Positions 21,350-33,179 of a stretch of 64,000 nt of DNA are shown in pieces. Position 1 is the first letter of the stretch; the number at the start of each line of letters is the position of its first letter. The notes under the pieces are model-generated. The model was given only the letters and a program-made list of their open reading frames with translations. It was not told the DNA's origin and ran no database searches. The translations under genes and the position numbers were made by a program. This DNA is from Acanthosepion lycidas (lineage: Eukaryota > Mollusca > Cephalopoda > Sepiida > Sepiidae), in contig OZ010586.1 in NCBI GenBank assembly GCA_963932145.1, forward strand, positions 52,903,669-52,967,668. The letters are read 5' to 3'.

Positions 21350-22145
21350 TCATTTTAGAGGTTGAATAAATCTGATGCAACGATACATCCTAATGTCCCT
21401 AATTGTTTTGAATTAAATCATTTTTTTAAATCAGGAGACAAAAGAATGCTTATGATTTATTCCATGATATAGAACCAAAAATAATTAAAATAACTCACTA
21501 GCTTTTAGAAATTAAATTAACAAATATTTTACATAACCACTTGTAGTTTATGACTTTTTTCCTTATGAATTTATGCATTATCTATATGCATTGTTTATAT
21601 TGACAATATTTTCCCTAAAATAATCTAATCTTATTAAAATTAAGTTTGTATTCTTCAACAATGTATTCAGGACACATATTTAAAGCTTTGACAGCTCTGA
21701 GAGAAAAACAAGAATATATGCAGAAATATATAATTTGTTGAAAATTTTACTGAAAATCTCTGATCACAATGACCAGAATATTTTTTAAATGTTGTCATGT
21801 TGAAACAAAACAAAATGAATAACTCTCTCACCAAACAGAATCGATACAAAAATAAAATTCTTTATGAAATCTGACAAGAAAATAATTGCTTACAACAAAA
21901 TACAAAATTTGTTAAAAGATCCACAGAAGAATCATTGATAAAATGGGTAGCCCTCAAATACACTTTAAAAATAGTAGATCTCAAAATCAGTTGCATATAT
22001 AATCCTAAAGGAAACATTCCCCAAGTAAAAATTAATTTTTTACTAATCAATATTAAGTAAAACTAAGAGAAACACAGATTTTAGTAATTTCTCTTATGAC
22101 TAAAGCCTATAAACTTCTTTTGAATAAAATTTTAACAGCATACAT
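21350..22145. other. No recognisable feature
   Basis: AT-rich, small frames only. Confidence 0.4.
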
Positions 22146-22154
22146 TTTATTTAA

Positions 22155-22350
22155 GAGCTATGGGATGGTGAAGCTGGTATTAGCACAACTTCTGGAATCA
22201 GTGAACAGAGTTTGAATTTCAAGTGAGTCTGCTTATGTTCTCTTTGCAAGAACACTCTAGAGGAAGGCATTAAATTATTTCTATTCCCAGCTATGGAAAA
22301 ATAGCAGGGCTTATTGGAACCCTTTGTCTCTTAAAGCCAGTCAAAGTAAG
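22155..22350 (+). mobile_element. tRNA-derived SINE (CTATGGGTAAATAGCAGG family)
   Basis: B-box-like AGAGTTTGAATTTC (22207-22220) is followed by the body motif CAGCTATGGaAAAATAGCAGGG, shared with copies at 32570-32860, 44600-44890, 47335-47625 and 58318-58460. Confidence 0.65.
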
Positions 22351-22354
22351 AGAA

Positions 22355-23125
22355 TGTTAGTCTAAGAGAAACATAGTGCTTAGTAGTTGTCATAGCTGAT
22401 CTCAAGCCCTGATAAGAAATGGGGAGGGGAGGGCATTAGGCCCCTACCTGAGCCACACTCTAAATACCTATAATTTTAGCCTAAACAATAATTAAATATA
22501 TCAAAAACAAATGTTTGGAGACAAAACATTGCTCTATATGTTTTATCAAATGGATAGAGCTAGGCTAGATTTAATGAAAAGTCTTACCAATTTCAATAAT
22601 TAAACTAATTTAAATTACTTTGATTTTTTTTTTTTATAAATAAGTATTCTGGTAATAATTATATTTTTTAGTTGAGTTCAGGATTTTCAAAAAGAAGTTC
22701 AGTTCACTTCAATTTTTTTTAAGAATATGAGAGTTAAAATGTAACAACAATTTTGGATTAACTTTCCTTCCCTCTTCTCCAATCAGTATTCACCAGTCAT
22801 GTGACCCTTAATGGTCAGTCAGGGAAGCCCAGTCTATAAAGAGAAGAATTTTAAGCTAGATGGATGAAAAGAAGATGCTTTACTGACATGTGGGTAAACA
22901 CAGCCTCTTGTAACAGAACATGCTGCACTTGTAAGTTATGACTGCTATTGTAAAATCTACTAGTTTTTCTTTTCAGGGTCAAAGAGAATGAATGTAAAAC
23001 ATTTCTACTCTTTGTTAGCATGTTCGCTTTCTAGAAAATACAAACTTTATTGACCTTCTTCCAATTTCTTCCTAGTCATCTTTAATTTTTATTAAAAAAA
23101 TTTTGGTAAATATTTGTACCAAAGC
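22355..23125. other. No recognisable feature
   Basis: AT-rich with a short G/A-rich stretch at about 22410-22430. Confidence 0.4.
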
Positions 23126-23128
23126 AAC

Positions 23129-23168
<40 letters not shown>
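23129..23168. repeat. (TA)n microsatellite
   Basis: Simple TA run. Confidence 0.95.
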
Positions 23169-23170
<2 letters not shown>

Positions 23171-23539
23171 TAACCAAACAATAACATCCAATGATTTTTT
23201 TTAGAATTATTGCTTTTAACAAATACAGACAGTTTTTTTTTTGGCAACTTTAGACTATTCATTTTCTTTTAGCTCCATTTCACGTCATAATTAACAACTT
23301 TTAGACAGGTCAACAAAGTAAATAACAAAAGATAAATTTAACAGCTTGTACTAAACCAAAAGGAGGTAGATGTTTTAAATTATTTGATAGCAGATATAAA
23401 CACCTAAAATATTTGTCTCTTTAAAACTTAACCCCTTTGAAAATTATAAAGAACACTATTTTCATAATTTACTTTGTATTAATATACTTTGAGTAACTCA
23501 TATTTTATGTTATAAACAAAAATAAAACTGAAGTGTCCC

Positions 23540-23820
23540 ACTTTATCATCATCTGTCTTTATTTACACTATTTACAATGTTTATACTGTTGTACTCATCT
23601 TTGTTGCCATATTCATGACATTTGGGCCATTGTACACTGTGGCCTTCTTCAGATGATTGAAATTTTGATCCAAAGAACCTGAAGAAAACCAGAGTGTACA
23701 AAAACTAAAATGTTGTGAATATGGCAACAAAGATGAGGACAACAGTCCAAACAATGTAAAAAGTGTAAATAATTACAATACCTCACCTCAGAAATATAGA
23801 CAGATACTCTCTGCTTTTAT
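23540..23820. mobile_element. Foldback element, copy 3 (loop-less hairpin)
   Basis: Arms 23587-23670 and 23673-23753 are inverted with roughly 80% identity and almost no loop. They are flanked by the family's terminal GTAAATAATTACAATACCTCACCTC... sequence on the right. The tRNA-like loop present in copy 2 is absent. Confidence 0.65.
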
Positions 23821-24195
23821 CTTTAATATTTACACTGGTAATCCAACTTTAAACTTAAATTTTATTTTTTAGAAAGATACTCTTCATAAAAAACAAGTGA
23901 AAATATAAGAGACTTTATGTAAAAACAGGAGTTGTCTACTCTTTTCTATGTTTTCTACTTCTAATTAGTATAACCTATAAAAATTACATCGATAATTTTT
24001 AAATTTAGGAACAGAACACAAAGTATTTCATATATTGTAGTAAAACAACAAAAAACAAATAATTCTAATCTGTTGATAGGCTTGCTTTATTTATAATCAC
24101 GATTTGCAGTGGATAGCTGAATAACAAAATTTTACATGCATTGTCCTTTGAAATGACTTCATAGAAATAAATATTTTATTGATGAACCCCCATTT

Positions 24196-24196
<1 letters not shown>

Positions 24197-24259
<63 letters not shown>

Positions 24260-24270
24260 TTATATATATG
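24197..24270. repeat. (TA)n microsatellite
   Basis: TA run at the left boundary of the mariner-type element. Confidence 0.95.
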
Positions 24271-24291
24271 TATGGAGGGTCTAATGTACAC

Positions 24292-25153
24292 AGGGTCTAA
24301 TGGGTTAATTGTCATCATTTTATATTTTATTTTTACTTTTGTGCATATGTTTTGTTTGTTTTTGATTTTGTCAACTGCACAATATAGTAAGATCAGTTGG
24401 GCAGTGTCTGTGACAAAAAGAACGCCTTGACAAAATTCACTCTGCCAGAAATTTGGAAATGGCATGCTGTGCTATTTTGCATTCACACCAGAATCTCCAA
24501 TATAAACATTTCAGAGTGTTTGCGTGGCAATCTAAGGACAGTGCAAAGAATTTGAAAAGAGTTGGATGAGTCTAATAGTGATTACAAATGTGTTTGGAGT
24601 GATCATTAGTAATGTCAACATTATGCCTCCATTCATCTTCCCACATGTCTCCAGACTCAATGTAGAGGCTTACATCAAGTGCCTTGAGAAAGTAGTGCTG
24701 CCCTGGTTCAAGAGGGTTGTTACTGGAAGCCCCTATATCTGGCAACAGGACTCTGCACCATGCCACACAAGCAGCAGAACCCAGTGATGGCTGGAGGACA
24801 ATTTCTGCAACCACATAACCACTTAAATCTGGCCACCTAACTCCCCAGACTGCAGCCCCCTTGATTATTATGTGTAGGGTGCAGTAGAGCACGAGACCAA
24901 CAAAACTCGTAAAGATGCAAAAATTATGGCAGCATTCATCAACTTAAACAAGATCGTCCAGAAGAAGTGCAGGAGATTCCGAAGTCATCTAGAGGCTGTG
25001 GCAGAAGCCAATGGTGATTTTATTTTATTGAATAAATTTACTCTTTAGTATTTCAAGATATTTTTGTGCAATTTTGGTAAATATATCAATTAAAATGAGA
25101 TGTCAGTGTAATTTTTCATTTTTGCATAATTTAGATGACAATTAATCCATCGC

Positions 25154-25158
<5 letters not shown>
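24292..25158 (+). mobile_element. mariner-type (maT-like, DD37D) transposon, internally deleted
   Basis: Terminal inverted repeats of 25 bp (24292-24316 and 25134-25158, about 4 mismatches, AGGGT...ATTAATTGTCATC type) embedded in TA-rich DNA. The enclosed frame (from about 24590) encodes only the C-terminal half of a transposase: NVFGVIISN, MPPFIFPH, PYIWQQDSAPCHT with the second catalytic Asp, and IWPPNSPDCSPLDYY with the third Asp. The spacing between these Asp residues is 37, typical of maT-type DD37D elements. There are stops after SSRTQ and in TT*IWPP. The N-terminal DNA-binding domains and the first Asp are deleted. The element is 867 bp against a usual 1.2-1.3 kb. Confidence 0.8.

Positions 25159-25222
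<64 letters not shown>
25159..25222. repeat. (TA)n microsatellite
   Basis: Long TA run at the right boundary of the mariner-type element. Confidence 0.95.
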
Positions 25223-25224
<2 letters not shown>

Positions 25225-25790
25225 TATTTCCTTTTCTAACAAAACTACTGCTATTACAATGCTGGATATTTAACAAAAAGCAATAGAAAAAATTATAAAA
25301 GAGACATTGGACATAGTAAATTTAATTTTCTAATACCTCACAAAAGACAATATTCTTTAGGAAAACAATTTATCTGTATTATTCTTTTTGGTTCAGCTTT
25401 GTTAATTAAACTTTTCCATTGTCATGATTCTGGTGAAAGTAGAATAAAATCATTTGAGCTTATTTACATGACTAAATCCTTTGGCATATGAAAGTTATCA
25501 AATACAGAAATGTACCAGCTATGCAAATGGAGATTTAGTATCTACCAAATCAGCACATAACTGGTATTTAATTACAATGAATAAATTCATTATCATTAAA
25601 CAAATCAACTGCTTATGAACAAAATTTCAGTATCTTGGTCACTATGGCTTTTGATTAGTAAGCATAAATATACCAGGTCATTCATAAGCATAAATTTGAA
25701 ACAGTTCTATCCAATTTCAAGGACCAATTTGTCATTATGAATTTTCTTTACTAAAGAAAATTAAAACTTTCCCAGCTATTGACATTTTTT
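25225..25790. other. No recognisable feature
   Basis: AT-rich, nothing recognised. Confidence 0.4.
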
Positions 25791-25794
25791 TTTA

Positions 25795-26465
25795 CGGCAA
25801 TTCAAACCAAGCAAGGCGGGAGTGCCACTAGCACACAAGGACAGGGAACAAGCTCAGGGTGTCAGATGTCGATTCACATTACACTTGAATATTTGAAAAT
25901 TATAGTCATCAGGGAAGCAAGTAAGGGGAAGGGAGTTCCACAGATTGGAAGTGTAGGAGAAGCTGTTTAAGTAGAAAAGATAGTTACATTTAACTGTTTT
26001 AACAGTGAAAGGGTGGGAGTGAGATGCCAGTCTGGTAGCACACTTAAATTTATGTAGTCCAGGAACCAGCAAAAGTAGCTTGTCAGAACAGTAGCCATGA
26101 AAATATTTGTAGAAGAGACAGAGGGAGACCACGACATGTCTGTGGGAAAGCGATTGTAGACTAGATGCCAGATCAAGACCTATCATCTTGCATATTCGTC
26201 TCTGGATTTTGTCGAGGATTTTGAGACGTACAGCACAAGCATCAGACCATATATGACAGCAATATTCCATGCAAGAACGGATGGTTGATTTATAGATTTG
26301 AAGGGTGGACTCAAATGTGAATAACTTTCTGGCATGACACAGATAACCAACTTTCCTTGTGGTAGATGAAGCTATCAAAGTTTTCAGACCCAACAGAAAT
26401 ATCACTGTTGACATCCATGGAACACAACAGTAATTCAAGCAGAATTGTGAATATATTGAAACCAA
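25795..26465 (-). pseudogene. Non-LTR retrotransposon C-terminus and 3' UTR (Jockey/CR1-like)
   Basis: Open 203-residue minus-strand frame (26465-25854): SSTTRKVGYLCHARKLFTFESTL, MEYCCHIWSDA, LDKIQRRICKMIG, SLCLFYKYFHG, LWNSLP, then a C-terminal FKCNVNRHLTP. This is the conserved post-RT tail of a Jockey/CR1-like LINE. The 3' UTR ends in the shared GTGTGCTAGTGGC...CTTGCTTGG terminus (25797-25840). It is 5'-truncated with RT and endonuclease missing, but has no internal stop, so it is relatively young. Confidence 0.85.
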
Positions 26466-26469
26466 GAAA

Positions 26470-26890
26470 ATTAATAAAAACTTTGAAAACTTTGATTAAG
26501 ATATTATTGATAAACAGACATGTTAATCATCAAAGCCACATAACTGTGGCTTTGAATTCATGGACTAGCCATCTTACTTTTAGATTATCTATTAACTTCT
26601 ATTAGGAAAAAATACTTGATACACTTAGATTATATATTGACATCTATTACCTGACTGACAGGCATTATTAATGTGAATGATAATGACAGTTCCCAAAGTT
26701 TTTCCCAGATGAAACTTTCTTTTCCAATCTGATCCAAGTATTATAGTCTTACCAGAGGTATTATGTGTATTGCTATTATGCCCAAGAACAATTCAGTTAA
26801 ATCTTTCATCTTGATTTTGTTAAAATATCTGAATGTCATAAAAGGTCAAATATGAGAAAATAATACGTGAATATTAGTTCAAATGAAATA
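26470..26890. other. No recognisable feature
   Basis: AT-rich between the LINE fragment and the mariner element. Confidence 0.4.
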
Positions 26891-26893
26891 ATA

Positions 26894-28165
26894 CAAGCTA
26901 ACCAAAAAAGTTCTGTCCATTTTTAAAGGAAAAAAAGAAAACGCTTCACAGTATGTGTAACTTATATTTAGTCTTCGAAGTAATTGCTATCGGCATCCAG
27001 CACCTTCTGTCAATGTGTCTCCAGCTGTTCAATGCCCTTGCGGTAGAACTCGGGGGGGTTGACGCAAAGAAGTCCGTGAGGGCTTTGCACAAGTCTGCTT
27101 CATTGGTGAAGGATTTCCCACGAAGATCATTATCCAGGGAGTGGAAGAGGTGGTAATCAGACAGTGCAAGGTCAGGTTAATAAAGTGGATGGCACAAAGT
27201 CCCCCACCCAAGTTGCTGTATGGTATCCCTGACCACTCGCGCGACATGCCGCCTGGCGTTGTCATGGAGGAAAAGCACACCTTTGCAATTCACTAGTGCG
27301 GGCTCTTTCTGGCACAATGCCTGTTGCACACGTTTCAACTGCTGCAGCTATAGGTCTCCAGTGACCGTTTGGCCCGTTGGTAGCAGTTCATAATGAACCA
27401 CTTGATGACCTGTCCACCAGACACAAATCATAATCATGGGTGCATAGGCGGTCTTGCGGTGTGAGGGACAGCATCCTGAGGAGACAACCACTGTCTGGAA
27501 TGCTTGGGAGTTTCATACAGAACCCACTTTTCATCACTGGTAAGCACTCGATTGAATAAGGATGTGGCACGGTGGCGAGAAAGCAGCAATACGCAGGCTG
27601 CCACTTGTGGACTTCCAACAGTGTTTGCGGAACCCACTTGCTCAGTTTGTATGTCTTACCTAGGCAGTGCAGGTGAAGTCTAACTGTTTCATCAGAAATG
27701 TTGAACTATCTTGCAAGTTCCCCACACGTTAGACTACTGTCCTTTTCAATGGCCGCCTTCAGGACTACGTCATTGAAGACCTGTGGTCGTCCACTGCGAG
27801 GCTCATCATGGAGAGACAAATCTCCTGACTTGAATTTTCGAAACCAACGTCTTGCAGTACATTCATCCACAGTAGTATCTCCAAACGCTTGACATATGTG
27901 GCGACTTGATGCAGTTGATGATAAGTCCACTTTGAAATCATAAAGCAAACAGCCCCAAACGAGATCTCTAGACACTTCCATCCTTCTCACAACTGTCTGG
28001 TTTATAACTGATGGCCAGGCACTGTGCATGTGTTTTTTATAACGTCTGATGTTCCTACTTCCGGCTGTCTGAATTTGAAAACAATTGCTACATGCATTTC
28101 GTATATATTTCAACTTCATTCAATGACTAATTCAAAAAACGGACAGAACTTTTTTGGTTACCTTG
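26894..28165 (-). mobile_element. Full-length mariner transposon (DD34D), transposase dead
   Basis: Terminal inverted repeats of about 32 bp (CAAGSTAACCAAAAAAGTTC...) at 26894-26925 and 28134-28165, flanked by TA at 26892-26893 and 28166-28167. Length is 1272 bp, normal for mariner. The minus-strand transposase runs from about 28000 to 26953. It has an HTH region (ARRWFRKFKSGDLSLHDEPRSGRP), a first catalytic Asp in LTSDEKWVLYE, a second in FLHDNARRHVARVV, and a third in SDYHLFHSLD; the last two are 34 residues apart. At least two in-frame stops (GELAR*, PLY*PDLA) and frameshifts destroy it. Confidence 0.92.
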
Positions 28166-28169
28166 TATA

Positions 28170-28805
28170 TTAATTGAATAAGAAATAAAAGTTTTGTTTG
28201 GATGTCAATAGCAGCAAGTCTTTTTTTTTTTTTTATCTCATTAACTTAGATTGGCTTTGGTTCCATGAAAAAAAATGATCCCTTTTATTAATATGAATTT
28301 CAATAAGACTAAAAAAGAACCAATTGATATACCAATGAAAAGGAAGAATAGATAATTTTTAATATTTGCACATTGCTGTTGATATTTTTTATAATTTCTG
28401 CTGTGTAAAACTAAATGCTGACTTAATCTATTCAATTCAAATGATGCATATCTTTTATGAAATATGCAAATTCTAATGCAAATTGTGTACTTCTTTAATT
28501 GAATTTCTATTTTTTCTTTTCTTTATTTGGATCTATAATACAGTATACACATACACACATACATAGATGTATGTGTGTGTGTGGATATATACTCACTTAT
28601 GCCAAAACATAAACTTTCAGTAACAATTTACAAACAATGTTGGATTAAATGTCATGAAACAAAAATTTTCTGAAATGTCATTCACCAAGAAGTGATTAAT
28701 AACCAGAAAGACTCTTGGTCAAATTTTTAAAAAGCAACACCCTTTGTAACTTTTTTAATAATAGAATTTACTCAATATGCTCGAGAGCCACTCAAGGTAG
28801 ATGAT
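28170..28805. other. No recognisable feature
   Basis: AT-rich with a short CA/TG stretch at about 28550-28585. Confidence 0.4.
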
Positions 28806-28810
28806 TACTG

Positions 28811-29410
28811 TTAAATGATGAACGAGATGTGTGATATGAATGCAAGATGTGCTGGTAGAAAGTGAAGATTATAAGGATAAGTAGGAAAGATAATGGTTGA
28901 TACTTCAATTGAAGAGGTTAAGTTTGTAGTATTTGGGGAAGCATCCATGTAGGTGCCTGTTTCACAAAGTGGCAGTTCTTGGGGGAAGATGTGGGAGTGC
29001 AAATTTCTCCTTGTATTTGGAACATGAGGAAATGAGGGTTATCTGACTCACTGGAAGTAGCATGACGCATCCTAGCTGTAAAGGTCTGAAATGGGGAGGG
29101 GACTAAAGAATAGAACTCATTTACCATGGAAATAGCAACAGAGCAGCAAATGGCTTGAAATGTCGGAATGAAGAATAAGACTTCCTCCACAAAACTGCAT
29201 AAACAATTTTGAACTCTCTCAAAGCTGGAAAGTGAGGATTGTGCAACTCCAGTCCAGATATGACAGCAATACTCCATTTTTTGTCTAATCTGACTCTTGT
29301 AAGAAAAGGCATTACAGGAGTTAGGTATATCCTGGCATGAAAGAATGAACCAACCATTTTTCCAGCAACTTTAGCAATGAATTACATATATGAGTTCCAC
29401 TTGAAATCTG
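28811..29410 (-). pseudogene. Non-LTR retrotransposon C-terminus, degenerate (second subfamily)
   Basis: The minus-strand frame 29277-28918 carries MEYCCHIWTGVAQSS, YSLVPSPFQTFTARMRHATSSES and a frameshifted LWN.LP region. It belongs to the same tail type as 25795-26465 but a different subfamily, with relatives at 33180-33440 and 62905-63250. Confidence 0.7.
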
Positions 29411-29840
29411 GAGTGAACTTTAAAGCCAATAGACATTTAAAGCAATGAACATCATTGAGAGTGCAACTATCTATAACTAGAACAAACAGTAATGATAAAA
29501 CAATGTTTGCATGGTTTTTGAGGTACTAAAAGCTATAAGCCAGTTATTTGCTCACTGAGCTGTTAGAGGTTGGTCAAAGTAAAGAGCAGCTGCATCCATC
29601 TATACACTATGTAAATCTTTATTTTTTTAATCTCTGAAAATAATTTTATTTTCAAAATGTCCCTTTGAAAAAATTTAACAAATGCAAATAAATCATATAT
29701 TAATGTATTTAGTTCTTTTATTGAAATTGTAATTAGTTGCATGATTTTTAAAATTATATTATACAAATGCAGACAAAAAAAAAAGAAAAATTTGAAACAA
29801 ACTTTGTAAAGGAAAAAATTTCTAGATAAATTATACTCAC
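29411..29840 (-). other. Probable intron sequence 3' of the GalNAc-transferase exon
   Basis: AT-rich, no repeat recognised. It begins with the donor GTGAGTATAA on the minus strand at 29840-29831. Confidence 0.45.
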
Positions 29841-29908
29841 GATCTTCGCTATAATCATCCACCAGGATAATCTCATGGATTAGTTCCTCAGGACTTTTCC
29901 GGAATACA
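29841..29908 (-). CDS. GALNT: Internal exon of a polypeptide N-acetylgalactosaminyltransferase
   Basis: A 68-nt minus-strand exon with a clean acceptor (pyrimidine-rich tract ending TTTTTCAG at 29916-29909) and a strong donor (GTGAGT at 29840-29835). With one leading base completing a split codon, it encodes VFRKSPEELIHEIILVDDYS plus Glu-Asp and one base of the next codon. The S/T-P..L..EIILVDD.S pattern is the start of the GT-A catalytic fold in the GT27 family of Golgi enzymes, which transfer GalNAc from UDP-GalNAc to Ser/Thr to begin mucin-type O-glycans. I did not find the neighbouring exons, so introns on both sides must be long or the exons diverged. The paralogue cannot be named. The segment is GC-balanced in AT-rich surroundings and has no stop, so it is probably a functional host exon. 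Confidence 0.75.
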
Positions 29909-30161
29909 CTGAAAAATAAAAATAAAAAACTGTAAACAACATAAAGGAAATAATAAAAAATAATAAAAAGAAATGAAAAAATAATAATTTACTCAAATGA
30001 AATTAAATTCATGTATTAGATTCATATATAAAGTGCTACAAATTTTTCATGCTGAAATTGTGAAGGGAGAAAATACTACTAGAAAAGTCTACCATATCTT
30101 ATGTTGCTTAGAAAATAATCATACAATCAACTTTTATTCCTGAATTTAAATATTGTTTGAA

Positions 30162-31095
30162 TCAGTCAAAATATGAACCCTGAACATCTATACATTTCTG
30201 CCATCCAGTCATAAAGTTATTTATGCCTTTACAATAAAACTTTTTGGGGGATTTGGACACCATGAAATCTTTGACTACAGTTTCTCCATCTTCTTTGCAA
30301 TAGAATGTTTTTTGGATTAAAAAAGTGTCAAAATGCTTGAAAAAGTGATAGTCAGTGGGCAAGAGATCAGGCAAATATGGTGGATGTGACAAAGTCTCAT
30401 ATGCAAAGTTAGTGAACTTCTGAAATGTCATCCTGGCAATGTGACCAAGCATTGTTATGAAGTAGAATTGGACCTCAGTCACATTTTGCTTAACTGAATG
30501 GGCATTTAATCAAGTTGATGGTAGTAAATATTGGCAGTGATACTCTGGTTAGATTCTAAAAAGCTGAAATGGATAATGCAAATAGCAGATCACCAGACAG
30601 TCACCATAATCTTCTGTTGGTGTAATTTCAGTTTTGGAAAATATTTGGGTGCTTCTTTATGATCAAGCCTGTGAGTCTATCATTTGTGATTGTCATAAAG
30701 AATCCATTGCTCATCCCAAGTCACAATTTGATCAAGAAATGGATCATTCAAGTAACACAGATGCAGCATCGAACATGCTTCAAAACTTCAAACTCTTTTA
30801 CTTTCACTGCATTCTAGCTGATACCTATTATCTGAGACATTTCTCTGACACTTTAACATAAGCTTTGTTTAGCTAGGGTTTTCAGATGATGATTGTCAAT
30901 TTCAGATGGACGTCTGTTACCATCTTGATATTCAGGACTCATATCCCCACTATGGAACTTCAGAAACCAGCACCATACTGTTGGATCAATGCTCTATTAA
31001 TGTTGGCAGCAGCTGAGGAAGCATTACGATCAAGCTTGATCTCATGCAAAAAAAAATTAACCACATCTCTTCTGTTTTTATGTTCAAGATAAGAG
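30162..31095 (-). pseudogene. mariner transposase of the cecropia/Hsmar1 type, broken
   Basis: Minus strand from about 31090: FFLHEIKLDRNASSAAANIN, then WCWFLKFHSGDMSPE and RPSEIDN (DNA-binding half, 30960-30880). The first Asp is at about 30690 (IVTWDEQWILYD). The C-terminal third is at 30480-30162: HIARMTFQKF..AYETLSHPPYLPDLLPTDYHFFKH, ending GWQKCIDVQGSYFD. This is the same subfamily as human Hsmar1 (the transposase half of SETMAR). Multiple frameshifts and stops; the second catalytic block is damaged (no intact HDNARPH). Terminal repeats were not found, so the ends are undefined. Confidence 0.85.
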
Positions 31096-31129
31096 ACATA
31101 TAATGTTTTAAGTTAAATTCTGAAAAAGA

Positions 31130-31880
31130 TTGATATAAAATTAACAAAGAAGATTAAGAATGAGTGATATATTATTGTATATATTAGAACGCAAAAGGTT
31201 TATTCTAGAACTGGGCATTGTTTTTTAAACAACATAATATAATTTTAATATGATTATCAATCCACAAATTGTTCAGACTTTTGAACTCATTCATTTTGTT
31301 GCCATCATTATTACCATAGCATCTTAGATGATCTACTCTGAAGAATTCTTCATATGTACAAGCCATCAGGAGAGAGAGAGAAGTCTTATTTTCTCACATG
31401 CATCAAAAGAATATTTGACAAGCAGAAAAGGAATATTCACAATGTTCTGAATGGTTTCAGTTACTCTTGACAATTTACAATACACAAGTAATTCTATTCT
31501 CAGTAACACATATCATACAATGATTCTATATTTTTTATACAATAAGGATATTATGAAAATTCCTACTGGTCTGACAAATACATTTGTCTGTTAAGCAAAT
31601 GTATATCACTTCCTCCAATTTTCTCGTTCCCTGTGATGTTTCCAGTCAATTACTGAGACCTCATCACAGATAGACCAATACGTTTTAGCCTAAATGCTAA
31701 AAACAACTGAATCAGAGTATTTTCTAAATTTTTATCAATAAAGCTTTAATCTTGTCAAAGAGCTAAAATCTTATACCAAAATTCAAAAAATTATTGTAGA
31801 CTAAAAAAACAATAATTTGTTGAGGTTATTTTCTCCTATATTGAAATTAATTCTATTTGCATTCTAGATTCTTCTTTCTT
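31130..31880. other. No recognisable feature
   Basis: AT-rich, including a short (GA) run at about 31372. Confidence 0.4.
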
Positions 31881-31884
31881 TTAT

Positions 31885-32475
31885 ATGCCATGTCCTTTCA
31901 GGATGTAGGCAATCATGGACCTCCACATCTACCTGCCCCTTGTAACTCTTAATAAGATTTGTCCTTTTGTTATTTCTCCCAAACCCTGTTATGCCTTCCA
32001 TTTACTCAAACCCATCAAGTATGTTGCACATTGCTTTCCTCTGTCCATCTTTCCCTCAACCTGTCCTGTGAGCATCAGATTTTCCAATCCCTCCTTCCTC
32101 ATTACGTACCTCAGAAATTTCAACTGGTTCTTCCTGATATTATGTATAAGTTTCCTTTTTGTTTCCATTTTTTTCTAAAACCATGTTGTGGCTCACATGT
32201 TCAATTCATGGTATCCTCAGCATCTTTTTGTAGAACCACATTACTGTTGCTTCAAGTCTCTTCTTCATCTTTGAGGATATTGTCCAGCATTCACTGTCAT
32301 ATAGGATGAGAGATACGATGTACTCTTTTCTTTGTTTCTAATGAAATTTTTCTGTTTCTTGATACTCTGCTTAGCTTTTGGAATGCATCTTTGGTCATCC
32401 TAGTATGTCTTCAGATGTCAGTATCACACTTTCTGTCCTGTTAGAACACTTACCAGATAAATTTGTGTACAGACA
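31885..32475 (-). pseudogene. LINE (RTE/Jockey-type RT) 3' fragment
   Basis: Collinear with 37685-38300 and 20050-20490 on the minus strand. It shares TGTCCTTTCAGGATGT, CTGTCCTGTGAGCATCAGATTTTC, TTGTAGAACCACATT and CAGCATTCACTGTCATATAGGA. It encodes the post-RT end of the element with several frameshifts. Confidence 0.65.
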
Positions 32476-32569
32476 AACTTCTCATCAATGGACCAATAGG
32501 GGGATGGGGTGGTGTGTTAAGGCTGATTGTCTGTAGATGGGAAGGGATTATTTTTGAGGTATAAAAACC

Positions 32570-32865
32570 ACTATGCTGGAGTAATGGATAGCGGCTCAGA
32601 TTGAGGAATCGGAGAGCTGAGTTCGAACTCCAGTCGAATGCATTCACTTACATGCTAATACCCTTGGGAAAAGTATGAATCCTCCTCTTCTCCTTCCAGC
32701 TATGGGTAAATAGCAGGACAGACTGGTTTCTATAGCTTTGGATGGCAACTGGTCTACCGCAGAAAGAAATGGCAACCTACTGTTGGAAAAAAATCTGCTA
32801 CATGATCACCTATACATGTATCATGCATATGCACATAACTGACTATAGTAACTTCTAGTATTTAT
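32570..32865 (+). mobile_element. tRNA-derived SINE (best copy of the CTATGGGTAAATAGCAGG family)
   Basis: A-box-like TGGAGTAATGGATAGCGG (32577-32594) and a perfect B-box GAGTTCGAACTCC (32619-32631) are followed by body blocks GCATTCACTTACATGC, AGCTATGGGTAAATAGCAGG, TTTGGATGGCAACTGGTCTACC and GAAAGAAATGGCAACC. The order matches 47335-47625. Confidence 0.8.
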
Positions 32866-33179
32866 GATCATAATGTAAGTAATATATAGATCTATATATG
32901 GCATAAATAAATATCTACTTAATATAGATATATTAATCCAAACAACAAAAATAATAGATTTCTCATAGCTGCTTTCTCACTCATGCACTAATGTATTGTA
33001 CTTTATATACTGTACACTCATCATTTTTACAAGTGAAAAGCCCGCCACCATCGCCAAGCAGTCACTTTGAGAACTAATATGACTTGTTCTGCTAAGCCTG
33101 CAAATTTTGAAATACATCACTGACAATGTTGATTTTTTCTGCAGATTTTTTTATTATATCTGCAGATTTCATCTGTTGC

